A DNA stretch of 64,000 nt, taken from an uncultured Clostridia bacterium. GTDB taxonomy: Bacteria; Bacillota; Clostridia; Oscillospirales; Ruminococcaceae. The stretch spans positions 62,001 to 126,000 of the forward strand of contig CAMELR010000001.1 of the NCBI GenBank assembly GCA_945923775.1. The letters are read 5' to 3'. Both the position numbers and the translations under genes were made by a program. The notes under the pieces are model-generated. The model was not told the origin of the DNA. It ran no database searches and saw nothing but the letters and a program-made list of their open reading frames with translations. Below, one piece after another: positions 27,058 to 35,223 of this stretch; position 1 is the stretch's first letter; each line of letters opens with the position of its first letter.

Positions 27058-27918
27058 TTATGTCTGTATAATATTTCCTATTAGCTGGAATCCCAGCACT
27101 CCGGCGATACATATGATACCGCCTATTATGTTCAGCTTTGTGCAGTCCTCTTTCCTGATAACGCCGATGAAGAACAGCACTGCAAGTATCATCGGCTGTA
27201 TGAACGAGTAATTCGCCATGCTCTGCTGCGCTACGATGTTTTCCAGAACCAGCCCTATCACGTTCGGAATTTTGGTAAGCCCCACGATGAGGACGCCTTT
27301 CGGCTGCTCCCTGAAAAGGCGTATCGGGTGAACCGCCGGAGCAAGCCCGACGGCGAGGATAACCAGCGCGAAAAACAGCGAAAAGCTCGGCGAAATGCTG
27401 TTCTTAGTAAACGTGATTATCAGCCCGTATCCGAACTTGCACAGCAGGTACCCCGCCAGCGGAAGCGCTATCTTCGCGTAATTTATCTTCCCTCCGGACT
27501 TGTCGGAGCGGGCTATCATGAACAGTCCCGCCGCAGTCACAGCGATGAACACGAACTTCCAGGCGGTGACTGCACCGAGCGCCGCACTGCCCAGCAGGAG
27601 GTCGGTTCCGTAGGAAAGGAACACGGTCAGCCCCAGCCACGCTTTAAGCTCGAACGCGGACATTTCCTTCAGCACCACCGCCGCAAGCTGAAATTCCAGA
27701 AATTTCGACGCCGCCATAAGCAGTATCGCAAGGTACGCCGTGAAGCTCCCGTCAAAATGCCTGCTGTCGAACGGGAGATACACGAGCATGAAAAACGCAG
27801 TGGCAGCCGCCATTATGAACGTCAGCGTACTGCCGTTCATTTTCAGCTTAGAGACCGCGTACTTGTCGCTCAGCGAGCATATCGTGTAGCACGCGACTAC
27901 GGCGAGCATAAGAAGCAT
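27058..27918 (-). CDS. EamA/DMT-superfamily transporter
   Basis: A 286-residue integral membrane protein with about ten helices and two internal repeats, beginning MLLMLAVVACYTICSLSDKYAVSK, which fits the drug/metabolite transporter superfamily. No substrate can be inferred. ATG at 27918 lies two bases before the stop of the small upstream gene, indicating coupled translation. Confidence 0.82.
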   Translation of the reverse strand: MLLMLAVVACYTICSLSDKYAVSKLKMNGSTLTFIMAAATAFFMLVYLPFDSRHFDGSFTAYLAILLMAASKFLEFQLAAVVLKEMSAFELKAWLGLTVFLSYGTDLLLGSAALGAVTAWKFVFIAVTAAGLFMIARSDKSGGKINYAKIALPLAGYLLCKFGYGLIITFTKNSISPSFSLFFALVILAVGLAPAVHPIRLFREQPKGVLIVGLTKIPNVIGLVLENIVAQQSMANYSFIQPMILAVLFFIGVIRKEDCTKLNIIGGIICIAGVLGFQLIGNIIQT

Positions 27919-27919
27919 G

Positions 27920-28090
27920 TCAGCCCTCCGTTATCTCATAGCAGAGGTTCTCATAGTGGAGCTGCGTTCCGATATCCACCCCGTCGGGCAGCAGGAAGAG
28001 CGCGATGAAAAGCTCGTCGCCGGTGTTTATGTCGGTGAGGGTCGCGTATTCGCCCTCTATCTTTGTGACTTTGTAATCGTGTGGTTCCAT
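27920..28090 (-). CDS. Small acidic protein, DUF3006-like
   Basis: A 56-residue protein, first gene of the long operon, starting at ATG 28090 after GGAGAAC and ending two bases before the EamA start. It reads MEPHDYKVTKIEGEYATLTD, then a stretch ending LLPDGVDIGTQLHYENLCYEI; the LPxGVxxGxxL pattern resembles the small beta-barrel DUF3006 proteins of Firmicutes. No function is known. Promoter position and coupling to the next gene support it as real. Confidence 0.7.
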   Translation of the reverse strand: MEPHDYKVTKIEGEYATLTDINTGDELFIALFLLPDGVDIGTQLHYENLCYEITEG

Positions 28091-28140
28091 TGTTGTTCTC
28101 CGTTCCCATGCGCCCGAACGGCGCAGTTTTTTACTATACT

Positions 28141-28169
28141 ATTCTATCACAAGGCAACACAAATTGCAA
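28141..28169 (-). promoter_or_regulatory. Promoter of the 28.1-19.9 kb operon
   Basis: Minus-strand TTGCAA (28164-28169), 17-base spacer, TAGAAT (28141-28146), 51 bases before the small gene. Divergent from the lipid-kinase promoter. Confidence 0.6.
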
Positions 28170-28222
28170 GGTAGTATTTTAATAAAGTTGCAGCCATTTG
28201 CGCCGCGATTTTCGGAAATTTG

Positions 28223-28251
28223 TTGACAGACACCCGGGAATCTGTTATAAT
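28223..28251 (+). promoter_or_regulatory. Consensus promoter of lipid-kinase gene
   Basis: Exact TTGACA (28223-28228), 17-base spacer, exact TATAAT (28246-28251). Confidence 0.9.
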
Positions 28252-28287
28252 ACAAATACTGGAACACACGCGAAAGGCGGAGCATAC

Positions 28288-29187
28288 ATGAAGAAACTAC
28301 TTTTCACATACAATCCCAACTCGGGGAAAGGCGCGGTAAAGGCGGCGCTTTCGGATATAATCAGCACGTTTACCACAGGCGGCTACGATGTCATGGTGCA
28401 CCCGACCTGCTGCGCCGGGGACGCCATTGATTTCATATCCCAGCGCGGCCGTGATTTCGACCTTATCGTAAGCAGCGGCGGCGACGGAATGCTCCACGAG
28501 CTTGCCTACGGAATGTCCGCCGGGAAGGTCGACTGCCCCTGCGGCTACATACCGTCGGGAACGGTCAACGACTTCGCGTCCTCGCTGAATATCCCGAAGG
28601 ACATGCAGAAATGCGCCGCCATGATAATGCAGGAGCATTTCCAGCCGGTGGACCTCGGGCGCTTCAACGGCGGCTATTTCGCGTACATCTCCGCGTTCGG
28701 GTGGTTCACCGACGTAAGCTACGTGACCCCGCAGAAAACCAAGAACGTGCTCGGCTCGTTCGCGTACTTCCTCCAGGGGCTGAGATCCTTCGAGCCGCGC
28801 TATCTCAAGGAGAACTCCGGCAGGGTCAGGATCACCTGGGAGCACGGCGTTATCGAGGACGATTTCATCTACTGCATGATCGGGAACACTCACTCCGTCG
28901 GCGGCATGAAGAACCTCGTCCCGGACGGAGCCTCCCTCACGGACGGCATGCTCGACTGCATGTTCGTGAAATCTCCGAAGAACCTCGCCGACCTCGACGA
29001 GCTGAACCGCTTCATGCTGACCCACGACACCGATACAGACATGATAGTTTCATTCAAATCCGCACGGCTCAGGGTCTCCTGCCAGAAGCCGTTCCGCTGG
29101 ACGCTTGACGGCGAGGACGGCGGTCAGTACACCACCGCTGAGATCGAAGTAGTTCCGGGAGCACTCAATATCGCAGTTCCCGTATAA
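28288..29187 (+). CDS. Diacylglycerol/lipid kinase family protein (YegS/DagK type)
   Basis: A 299-residue cytoplasmic kinase of the DAGK catalytic family. The nucleotide motifs are LFTYNPNSGKG (residues 4-14), the signature SSGGDGMLHELAYGM and the phosphate loop GYIPSGTVNDFASSL; the C-terminal beta domain ends in WTLDGEDGG. Likely phosphorylates diacylglycerol to recycle it for phospholipid or lipoteichoic acid metabolism. The ATG at 28288 follows AAAGGCGGAG; the longer open frame would cover the promoter. Confidence 0.92.
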   Translation: MKKLLFTYNPNSGKGAVKAALSDIISTFTTGGYDVMVHPTCCAGDAIDFISQRGRDFDLIVSSGGDGMLHELAYGMSAGKVDCPCGYIPSGTVNDFASSLNIPKDMQKCAAMIMQEHFQPVDLGRFNGGYFAYISAFGWFTDVSYVTPQKTKNVLGSFAYFLQGLRSFEPRYLKENSGRVRITWEHGVIEDDFIYCMIGNTHSVGGMKNLVPDGASLTDGMLDCMFVKSPKNLADLDELNRFMLTHDTDTDMIVSFKSARLRVSCQKPFRWTLDGEDGGQYTTAEIEVVPGALNIAVPV

Positions 29188-29196
29188 CAAAACAGA

Positions 29197-29225
29197 ACAG
29201 CCGGTCGTCCGACCGGCTGTTTATT
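29197..29225. terminator. Bidirectional terminator
   Basis: ACAGCCGGTCG/CGACCGGCTGT stem between convergent genes, followed by TTTATT on the plus side. Confidence 0.8.
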
Positions 29226-30587
29226 CTATAGTTTGATCACTTCATCTGCAAGCGCTTCCGCTTCGGCTCTGTCATGAGTCACCAGCACCGCCGTCCTGCC
29301 GCGGAGCATTTCCCGGCTGAACTCCATAACCTGCCGCTTCGTGGCTTCGTCCAGCCCCTTGAACGGCTCGTCCAGCAGGAGCGCTCCGCCCTCCGCGAGC
29401 AGCGCCCTTACCAGCGCGACCCTACGCTTCATTCCGCCGGAAAGCTCCCCTGCGAGCCTGTTTTCGCAGCCGGAAAGCCCCAACGCCGCGAACGCCGCCG
29501 ATATCTCCCCGGCGCTGCGGAACTCCCCGCAGGCGAGCCGTACGTTCGCCGCCGCGGTGAGATTCCCGCACAGCCTGTCCTCCTGGAATACCGCCGAGAA
29601 CCGCGTTCCCTCCTGACCGTACACCGTTCCGCAGTCCGGCGGGAGCAGCCCGGAAATCACCCGCAGCAGCGTGGTCTTTCCGCAGCCGGAGGCTCCCATC
29701 ACCGCCGTGGTCCTCCCCGGCTGGAATTCCGCGCTGAATCCTTCAAGCGCCGAAGTCCCGCCGAACCGCTTTGTTACGCCCTCCGCACAGAGCCGCGCCG
29801 GGGAGTTGTCAGGCTCCCGCAGCTTGCTGCAGCGGAACGCGTTCTTCCCGGAAACCGCCCGCACCGCAAGCCCCACAAGGAACAGGAACAGCTTCTCGCT
29901 GAGCCAGCTCAGGAGTATCACGGCGATGGTCCACGCGAATAGGTCGGCGGTCTCGAGGTACACTTTTGCTTCGTAGAGCTTCTCGCCGATGGAGCCGGAG
30001 GGTATCCCGATGACCTCCGCAGCCGCGCCGCTCTTCCAGCTCAGACCTATAGCAAGCTTCGCCGCAGAGCGGAATCCCGGCAGGAGCTGCGAGAGGTACA
30101 CCCCGGCGAACCGCTTCCACCCGGAGATGTGGTATAGCTCCGCCATTTCGGTGAGTTTCGGATCCATGCTGTCGAAGCTCTCCAGCATGTTTGAATACAC
30201 CACCGGAAGCGCGATGAGGAACGTCACCAGCACCGAAAGATTCCGGGAGCTGACCCACACCAGCGCAAGCACCGTGATACTCGCCACCGGAACGGCCTTC
30301 ACGGCGGCGACAAGCGGCGCTAGGAGCGTCCGCACAAAGCGGAATTTCCCCGCAAGGAGCGCCAGCAGAGTGCCGCAGGTCAGCCCCAGCCCAAAACCGC
30401 CGAGTATCCGCCCGGAGGAAAACGCGACGCTCCGCAGGAATCCCTCCGTCGGGATAAGCTCCAGAAGCCTGCCCGCCGCGCGCACCGGGGACACAAGAAG
30501 CAACTCCTGCCCGAGAAGCATTGCGCCGACCTGCCAGACCGCAAGCCAGAAAAGCACGCAAACCGCAGTGATAAGCCGTTTTTTCAT
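29226..30587 (-). CDS. ABC transporter permease-ATPase fusion (TauC/SsuC plus TauB/SsuB type)
   Basis: One 453-residue polypeptide carries both transporter parts. Residues 1-245 are a permease with about six helices and the coupling motif region (KSGAAAEVIGIPSGSIGEKLYEAK, shortened here). Residues 265-453 are a complete ATPase: Walker A GASGCGKTT, Q-loop VFQEDR, signature LSGGMKRR, Walker B ALLLDEPF, His switch VTHD. In relatives these are separate genes. It follows the binding-protein gene by 53 bases containing an attenuator. Probably imports a small organic compound of the nitrate/sulfonate/thiamine-precursor transporter class; substrate unknown. Confidence 0.9.
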   Translation of the reverse strand: MKKRLITAVCVLFWLAVWQVGAMLLGQELLLVSPVRAAGRLLELIPTEGFLRSVAFSSGRILGGFGLGLTCGTLLALLAGKFRFVRTLLAPLVAAVKAVPVASITVLALVWVSSRNLSVLVTFLIALPVVYSNMLESFDSMDPKLTEMAELYHISGWKRFAGVYLSQLLPGFRSAAKLAIGLSWKSGAAAEVIGIPSGSIGEKLYEAKVYLETADLFAWTIAVILLSWLSEKLFLFLVGLAVRAVSGKNAFRCSKLREPDNSPARLCAEGVTKRFGGTSALEGFSAEFQPGRTTAVMGASGCGKTTLLRVISGLLPPDCGTVYGQEGTRFSAVFQEDRLCGNLTAAANVRLACGEFRSAGEISAAFAALGLSGCENRLAGELSGGMKRRVALVRALLAEGGALLLDEPFKGLDEATKRQVMEFSREMLRGRTAVLVTHDRAEAEALADEVIKL

Positions 30588-30604
30588 GCTGTCCCCTCCT
30601 TAGT

Positions 30605-30632
30605 AAAAGAGCCTGTCGGGTGCGGCAGGCTC
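30605..30632 (-). terminator. Attenuator between binding-protein and transporter genes
   Basis: Minus-strand stem GAGCCTG/CAGGCTC (30609-30632) followed by TTTT. It could keep the membrane part below the binding protein in amount. Confidence 0.6.
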
Positions 30633-30640
30633 AGAATTAT

Positions 30641-31756
30641 TTACGCGCCGTAATAGAAATCGTCCCCGGGGAGCGCGCCTCCGACCGCTGCGGGAGCGCT
30701 GTCAAACAGCACGCCGAGGTAACCTGAAAGCTTCTCCTTCATATCGCCGCCGGTAATGAACACGATGTTGCACTTCGGCAGAGCCTTCTCAGCGACCGCC
30801 GCAGGAACTATGTCGTACTTCCCGATAAGCTCCGCAGCGGCGGAAACGTTCGCATTGACGTACTTCACAGACTCGCCATAGCCGTCAAGAAATCCGTCCA
30901 CAGCGCCGGGATACTTCTCCGCGAACTCGCTGCGCGCGATGACTACGCCGGTTATAAGCGCGCTTCCGTTGTTAAGCTCCGCCCACGCCTGGTTCATGTC
31001 GACCACTACGTTCACGTTTTCGTTCTTGGTCTGCGCGGTGGTAACGAACGGCTGCGGGAGCATTGCGGCGCTTCCCGGGTCGTTCATCAGCGCGGTCAGG
31101 CACTCGGCGTGCTCGGTTTTCCACTCGATCGTGACGTCCTTCTCCGGGTCTATGCCGTTCTGGGTCAGCAGGTAGTTCAGCGCGTACTCTGGGGTCGCTC
31201 CCTTGCCGCTTGCGTAGATCGTCCTGCCCTTCAGGTCGGAGATTTCCGCGATGGTCGGCTCGCCGTTCTCAACTATGTAGAGCACTCCCAGCGTGTTGAC
31301 CGCAAGCACCTTCACGCCGCCCTCCGTCTTGTTGTAAAGCACAGAAGCCAGGTTCGCAGGTACGCACGCGATGTCAACGTTTCCCTGTATTATTGCGGGA
31401 GTAAGCTCGTCTGCGGCCCCGGCGATGGTGAACTCGTAGGCGCTGTTTTCGCTCTCGTCGTCCATCAGCTTGATCATTCCCATCGCGGTGGGTCCCTTCA
31501 GCGCCGCAATGCGGACTACATCGGGAGTTTCCTCCTCAGGCTCTGCGGATGGCGCTGTGGGATTTTCAGGCTCGGCGGTCGGCTCAGCCTGGGCGGTAGG
31601 CTCCGCACTGGTGGAGCTGTCAGCCGCAGAGGCGCTTTCCGCCGCGGAAGAAGTGCTTTCAGTCGCGCTGACCTGGGGAGCGCCCTGGCAGGCGGTCAGC
31701 ATTCCCATGCAGAGGACTGCGGCGAGCGCCGACCTAATTTTTCTTGTGATGCTCAT
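30641..31756 (-). CDS. ABC transporter substrate-binding lipoprotein, NMT1/THI5-like
   Basis: A 371-residue lipoprotein: signal peptide with lipobox MLTAC (Cys near 23), a long Ser/Ala/Pro/Glu linker (to about 78) and a periplasmic-binding-protein type 2 fold starting VVRIAALKGPTAMGMIKLMDD. The blocks GNVDIACVPANLASVLYNK and LKGRTIYASGKGATPEYALNYLL are typical of the NMT1/TauA-like group. The start overlaps the stop of the upstream regulator gene (ATGA). It supplies the fused permease-ATPase encoded next. Confidence 0.9.
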   Translation of the reverse strand: MSITRKIRSALAAVLCMGMLTACQGAPQVSATESTSSAAESASAADSSTSAEPTAQAEPTAEPENPTAPSAEPEEETPDVVRIAALKGPTAMGMIKLMDDESENSAYEFTIAGAADELTPAIIQGNVDIACVPANLASVLYNKTEGGVKVLAVNTLGVLYIVENGEPTIAEISDLKGRTIYASGKGATPEYALNYLLTQNGIDPEKDVTIEWKTEHAECLTALMNDPGSAAMLPQPFVTTAQTKNENVNVVVDMNQAWAELNNGSALITGVVIARSEFAEKYPGAVDGFLDGYGESVKYVNANVSAAAELIGKYDIVPAAVAEKALPKCNIVFITGGDMKEKLSGYLGVLFDSAPAAVGGALPGDDFYYGA

Positions 31757-32037
31757 GATTCATGTCCTTTCTTTGTTTCCGCGGCGGGGAGCTTCGAGTA
31801 GACCGCCTTTGCGGTCACTCCCGGGAGCCTTCCCAGCTTTCCGGACAGCGCCGATACGGCGTCCATCGGGGCGTCAAGGACAACGTTGATTATATTCAGA
31901 CCCTTTTCTCGGTAGGGGATTCCCATTCTGCCGATGATGTACTCCCGGCAGTCGTGGAGCAGCGCGTTTATAGACGCGGCGCTTTCCTCGTTGTCGATTA
32001 TCATTGAGATCACCGCCACGCGCGTTTCGTCCTGCAT
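31753..32037 (-). CDS. TM1266-family putative iron-only hydrogenase system regulator
   Basis: A 94-residue ACT-like protein: RVAVISMIIDNEESAASINALLHDC, EYIIGRMGIPYREKGLNIINVVLDAP and SGKLGRLPGVTAKAVYSKL match the small family named after Thermotoga TM1266, usually found with [FeFe]-hydrogenase maturation genes. ATG at 32037 has GGAGGG six bases before it. Here it is the first gene of an ABC-transporter operon and no hydrogenase gene is nearby. It probably senses a small ligand, but DNA binding has not been shown for it from sequence. Confidence 0.85.
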   Translation of the reverse strand: MQDETRVAVISMIIDNEESAASINALLHDCREYIIGRMGIPYREKGLNIINVVLDAPMDAVSALSGKLGRLPGVTAKAVYSKLPAAETKKGHES

Positions 32038-32039
32038 AG

Positions 32040-32209
32040 TATCCCTCCATACAAAAAAGACCTCTCCCTCTGCGGGAAAGGCGCACGAAAAACTCCCCCG
32101 GAAATCGGGGAATCCAGCCTTTTGCCTCAAGCCCTGCGGGGTTTCGGCAGCAGAAGTCAGCATTGTCCGTCCCGTCAGGCGCAAAGCAGCTTCCGGTGCG
32201 GAAGTTATC
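32040..32209 (-). ncRNA. Structured leader with two tandem terminators (riboswitch candidate)
   Basis: Between the promoter and the regulator gene about 170 bases would be transcribed. In order on the minus strand: hairpin CTTCCG/CGGAAG (32190-32204), a G+C-rich central part containing CTGCCGAAACCCCGCAG, a terminator CCCCG/CGGGG with U5 (32088-32110), and a second terminator with an 8-bp stem and U6 (32053-32081) ending four bases before the ribosome site. This is the layout of an attenuated or ligand-sensing leader. The aptamer class is not recognised. Confidence 0.55.
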
Positions 32210-32215
32210 AACATT

Positions 32216-32244
32216 AATATAACACATTTTTCCGCAGTTGTCAA
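32216..32244 (-). promoter_or_regulatory. Promoter of TM1266/ABC operon
   Basis: Minus-strand TTGACA (32239-32244), 17-base spacer, TATATT (32216-32221). Confidence 0.85.
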
Positions 32245-32253
32245 GCATAAGTC

Positions 32254-32282
32254 TGGACTTTTCGGACTTCCGGTGGTATAAT
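32254..32282 (+). promoter_or_regulatory. Promoter of amidohydrolase gene
   Basis: TGGACT (32254-32259), 17-base spacer, TATAAT (32277-32282); divergent to the TM1266 operon promoter. Confidence 0.65.
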
Positions 32283-32319
32283 ATGTTCTGCAAGTTCATA
32301 ATGTAAGGAGCACACCAAA

Positions 32320-33108
32320 ATGATAATAGACGCACACGCACACATATTCCCGGACAAGATAGCTTCCCGCGCCGCCGACGGCATCAGCAGCTTCTACGAT
32401 ATCCCGGTGAGGTTCGACGGCTCGGTCGGGCAGCTTCTCGAGATAAACCGCAAAGCCGGCGTCGACAGGGCGATAGTGCAGTCGGTGGCGACCGTACCCG
32501 AGCAGGTCCACAACATCAACAATTTCATCTCGGAGCAGGTACGGCTCCACCCGGAGCAGCTCATCGGCTTCGGAGCGCTCCACCCGGATTTCCCCGACAT
32601 CGCCGGAGAGACTGAGCGTATAATCTCGCTCGGGCTGCGCGGAATAAAGCTGCACTCCGACTTCCAGCGGTTCAACATCGACGACCCGAAGGCGTTCCCG
32701 ATCTACGAAGCCGCCGAGGGCAGGCTTCCGATACTGTTCCACTGCGGGGACGCGCGGTACGATTATTCCTCGCCGAAACGGCTGTACAACGTCATGAAGC
32801 GCTTCCCGAAGCTCACGATAATCGGCGCTCACCTCGCCGGCTGGACTAAATGGGACGAAGCCGCCGAGCTGTTCTCCGGGGGCGTCATCTACGCCGACCT
32901 CTCCAGCAGCCTGTACGCCCTCGCCCCGGAGCACGCGGCGGAGCTTATCAGGAAAATCGGCACAAAGCGCGTTATGTTCGGCACCGACTACCCCATGTGG
33001 GGCGCGGACGACGAGCTGGAGCGCTTCCGGAAGCTCCCGCTTACCTCTGAGGAGCAGGAGGACATACTTTGCCGAAATGCGCTGCGGCTTCTTGGAGAAA
33101 CCGTATAA
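32320..33108 (+). CDS. Amidohydrolase family protein
   Basis: A 262-residue TIM-barrel metal hydrolase of the amidohydrolase-2 family. Metal ligands are seen as IDAHAHIFPD (HxH at residues 5-7), IKLHSDFQRF, LFHCGD, IGAHLAGW and the terminal FGTDYPMWG (Asp). Relatives include decarboxylases and lactone hydrolases; the substrate is not predictable. Single-gene unit with its own promoter. Confidence 0.88.
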   Translation: MIIDAHAHIFPDKIASRAADGISSFYDIPVRFDGSVGQLLEINRKAGVDRAIVQSVATVPEQVHNINNFISEQVRLHPEQLIGFGALHPDFPDIAGETERIISLGLRGIKLHSDFQRFNIDDPKAFPIYEAAEGRLPILFHCGDARYDYSSPKRLYNVMKRFPKLTIIGAHLAGWTKWDEAAELFSGGVIYADLSSSLYALAPEHAAELIRKIGTKRVMFGTDYPMWGADDELERFRKLPLTSEEQEDILCRNALRLLGETV

Positions 33109-33131
33109 CCTGTATAACCTGGAGAAAGTAA

Positions 33132-33160
33132 TTGACAAGCCGCCCGCAAAGGTGTATAAT
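33132..33160 (+). promoter_or_regulatory. Consensus promoter of phoH-ybeY-dgkA
   Basis: Exact TTGACA (33132-33137), 17-base spacer, exact TATAAT (33155-33160). Confidence 0.9.
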
Positions 33161-33204
33161 AGTTTCAGGCACTATGCCTAATCTCAACTCAGGAAAGGCG
33201 CAAT

Positions 33205-34212
33205 ATGTCAGAAGCATCACTCACAATGGAAAGCATTGAGCAGCTCCACGCGCTGTTCGGCGATCTTGACTGCAATGTGAATACAATACAGAAGGCGTTC
33301 GGCGTGACGGTTTTCAGCCGCGGAAGCGACGTGAAAATAACCGGTGCGGACGAAAATTCCGTGAACGCCGCGAAGCGCTGTCTGGAGTCCCTCTCGAAGA
33401 TGTACTTCAAGGGCGACCCGATAAACGACCAGAACGTGCGCTACGTGATATCCCTCGTGAACGACGGCACGGAATCCCAGGCGGACACCATCTCCTCGGA
33501 CTGCGTGTGCGTAAGCTATGCAGGCAAGCCGATACGTCCCAAGACCCTCGGTCAGAAGAAGTACTGCGAGATGATACACAAGAACACCATCACCTTTGGA
33601 GTAGGCCCCGCCGGCACCGGCAAGACCTACCTCGCGGTGGCCCTCGCAGTTAGCGCGTTCAAGGCGCACGAGGTGCAGAGGATAATCCTCACCAGACCAG
33701 CGGTCGAGGCAGGCGAGAAGCTGGGATTCCTCCCCGGCGACCTCCAGAACAAGGTCGACCCCTACCTGCGCCCGCTTTATGACGCACTTTTCGAGATGTT
33801 CGGGCAGGAAGCGTTCGCGAAGCTCCAGGAGCGCGGCGTAATTGAGGTCGCGCCGCTCGCGTACATGCGCGGACGCACCCTCGACGACAGCTTTATAATC
33901 CTCGACGAAGCCCAGAACACCACCCGGGAGCAGATGAAAATGTTCCTGACCCGACTGGGTTTCAACAGCAAGATGGTAATAACCGGCGACATCACGCAGA
34001 TAGACCTCCCGGAGACCTCGAAATCCGGACTTATCGAAGCGCTGCGCGTCCTGAACGGCGTTGAGAACATCGCCCAGAACCGATTCAGCGAAAAGGACGT
34101 CGTGCGCCACAGACTGGTCCAGGACATCGTACGGGCGTACGAGAAGTACAATCAGGCGAACAAGCCGGAGCAGACTAAAAAGCCGTATCAGAACGGCAGG
34201 AGGAACGCATGA
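33205..34212 (+). CDS. phoH: PhoH-like ATPase (YbeZ)
   Basis: A 335-residue P-loop NTPase linked to RNA metabolism. An N-terminal KH-like region (to about 100) precedes the PhoH core with Walker [11 protein letters not shown] (near residue 135), [21 protein letters not shown], Walker [10 protein letters not shown] and [11 protein letters not shown]. It overlaps ybeY by four bases; the ybeZ-ybeY pair acts in ribosome maturation and RNA quality control in known bacteria. Confidence 0.95.
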   Translation: MSEASLTMESIEQLHALFGDLDCNVNTIQKAFGVTVFSRGSDVKITGADENSVNAAKRCLESLSKMYFKGDPINDQNVRYVISLVNDGTESQADTISSDCVCVSYAGKPIRPKTLGQKKYCEMIHKNTITFGVGPAGTGKTYLAVALAVSAFKAHEVQRIILTRPAVEAGEKLGFLPGDLQNKVDPYLRPLYDALFEMFGQEAFAKLQERGVIEVAPLAYMRGRTLDDSFIILDEAQNTTREQMKMFLTRLGFNSKMVITGDITQIDLPETSKSGLIEALRVLNGVENIAQNRFSEKDVVRHRLVQDIVRAYEKYNQANKPEQTKKPYQNGRRNA

Positions 34213-34691
34213 AAATCGTAACATTTATAAGCGACGAGCAGGATAAGCTCGCGCCCCCCGAGGACATCGAAAAGCTCATAGAGGACTGCACCGCCGCAGC
34301 GCTTGAGGAAGAAGGCATCGACGATTCCGCCGAGGTCTCCGTGACCTTCGTGGACAACGAGGGTATCCGTGAGCTGAACAAGGAGCACCGCGACATCGAC
34401 CGCGAAACCGACGTGCTGTCCTTCCCCCTCGGCGACGACGAAAACGGCTACGAGGTAGACCCGGACACTGACGCGATAATGCTCGGCGACATCGTTATAT
34501 CCCTCGAGAAGGCGAAGCAGCAGGCGGAGGAGTACGGCCATTCCTACCGTCGCGAAGTCGCCTTCCTGCTGACGCATTCCCTGTTCCACCTGCTGGGCTA
34601 CGACCACGTTAACAGCGAGGAAGAGGAAAAGGAGATGTTCGGCAAGCAGGACAAGGTGCTGGACAAGCTCGGCATCACCCGCGAGTCATGA
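34209..34691 (+). CDS. ybeY: Endoribonuclease / rRNA maturation factor YbeY
   Basis: A 160-residue metalloprotein needed for 16S rRNA 3' processing and ribosome quality control. The zinc motif H3xH5xH is present as THSLFHLLGYDH near residues 115-127, and RELNKEHRDIDRETDVLSFP is family-typical. It overlaps both neighbours by four bases (ATGA junctions), so phoH, ybeY and dgkA are coupled. Confidence 0.96.
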   Translation: MKIVTFISDEQDKLAPPEDIEKLIEDCTAAALEEEGIDDSAEVSVTFVDNEGIRELNKEHRDIDRETDVLSFPLGDDENGYEVDPDTDAIMLGDIVISLEKAKQQAEEYGHSYRREVAFLLTHSLFHLLGYDHVNSEEEEKEMFGKQDKVLDKLGITRES

Positions 34692-35149
34692 TAAAATTTC
34701 TGAAGGGATTCGGGTACGCCGCAGCGGGTATCTACCACGGATTCAATGAACGGAATTTCCGGGTGCATATTTGCGCCATGCTGTTCGTGACCTGGTTCGC
34801 ATTGAAATTCTACGAGCTTTCCCGGGCGGAATGGGCGGTGCTGTTTCTGACCTTCGCGGCGGTGATATCAGCGGAGCTTTTCAACACCGCTGTGGAGCGC
34901 CTCTGCGACAAGGTCTGCCCCAAAAAGGACGAGCTTATAAAAATCTGCAAGGACTGCGCCGCCGGAGCCGTGCTAGTCTGCGCGATATTCGCGGTCATCA
35001 TCGGAATCGTCCTGTTCTGGGATACGGAACGGTTCGCGCTCATCGGGAAGTACTTCCTCGCCGAGCCGGTGAGGTTCGTGCTTCTTGGAGCCGCGATAGC
35101 CGCGGCGGCAGTGTACGTTTTCCTGCCGGAGCGGTTCAAGAATGAGTAA
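34688..35149 (+). CDS. dgkA: Diacylglycerol/undecaprenol kinase, DgkA type
   Basis: A 153-residue membrane kinase with four predicted helices; the usual family has three, so the last helix (about 128-148) is an extension. The catalytic region AEWAVLFLTFAAVISAELFNTAVERLCD with its conserved Glu-Asn pair is intact. In Gram-positives this family phosphorylates undecaprenol for cell-wall synthesis. Third gene after phoH and ybeY, a common Firmicutes order. Confidence 0.93.
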   Translation: MIKFLKGFGYAAAGIYHGFNERNFRVHICAMLFVTWFALKFYELSRAEWAVLFLTFAAVISAELFNTAVERLCDKVCPKKDELIKICKDCAAGAVLVCAIFAVIIGIVLFWDTERFALIGKYFLAEPVRFVLLGAAIAAAAVYVFLPERFKNE

Positions 35150-35178
35150 CCTGCGGCAAGGCTCCGCATATAATGATT

Positions 35179-35207
35179 CAGGGCGGCAGACATTCCGCCC
35201 TGTTTTT
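35179..35207 (+). terminator. Terminator after dgkA
   Basis: CAGGGCGG/CCGCCCTG stem (35179-35202) followed by TTTTT. Confidence 0.9.
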
Positions 35208-35223
35208 CTGGAGGTGACAGCTT

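Noticed and set aside
32040-32209. TPP, cobalamin, guanidine or SAM riboswitch
   Set aside because: None of the strongly conserved core sequences I know for these classes was found in the leader.
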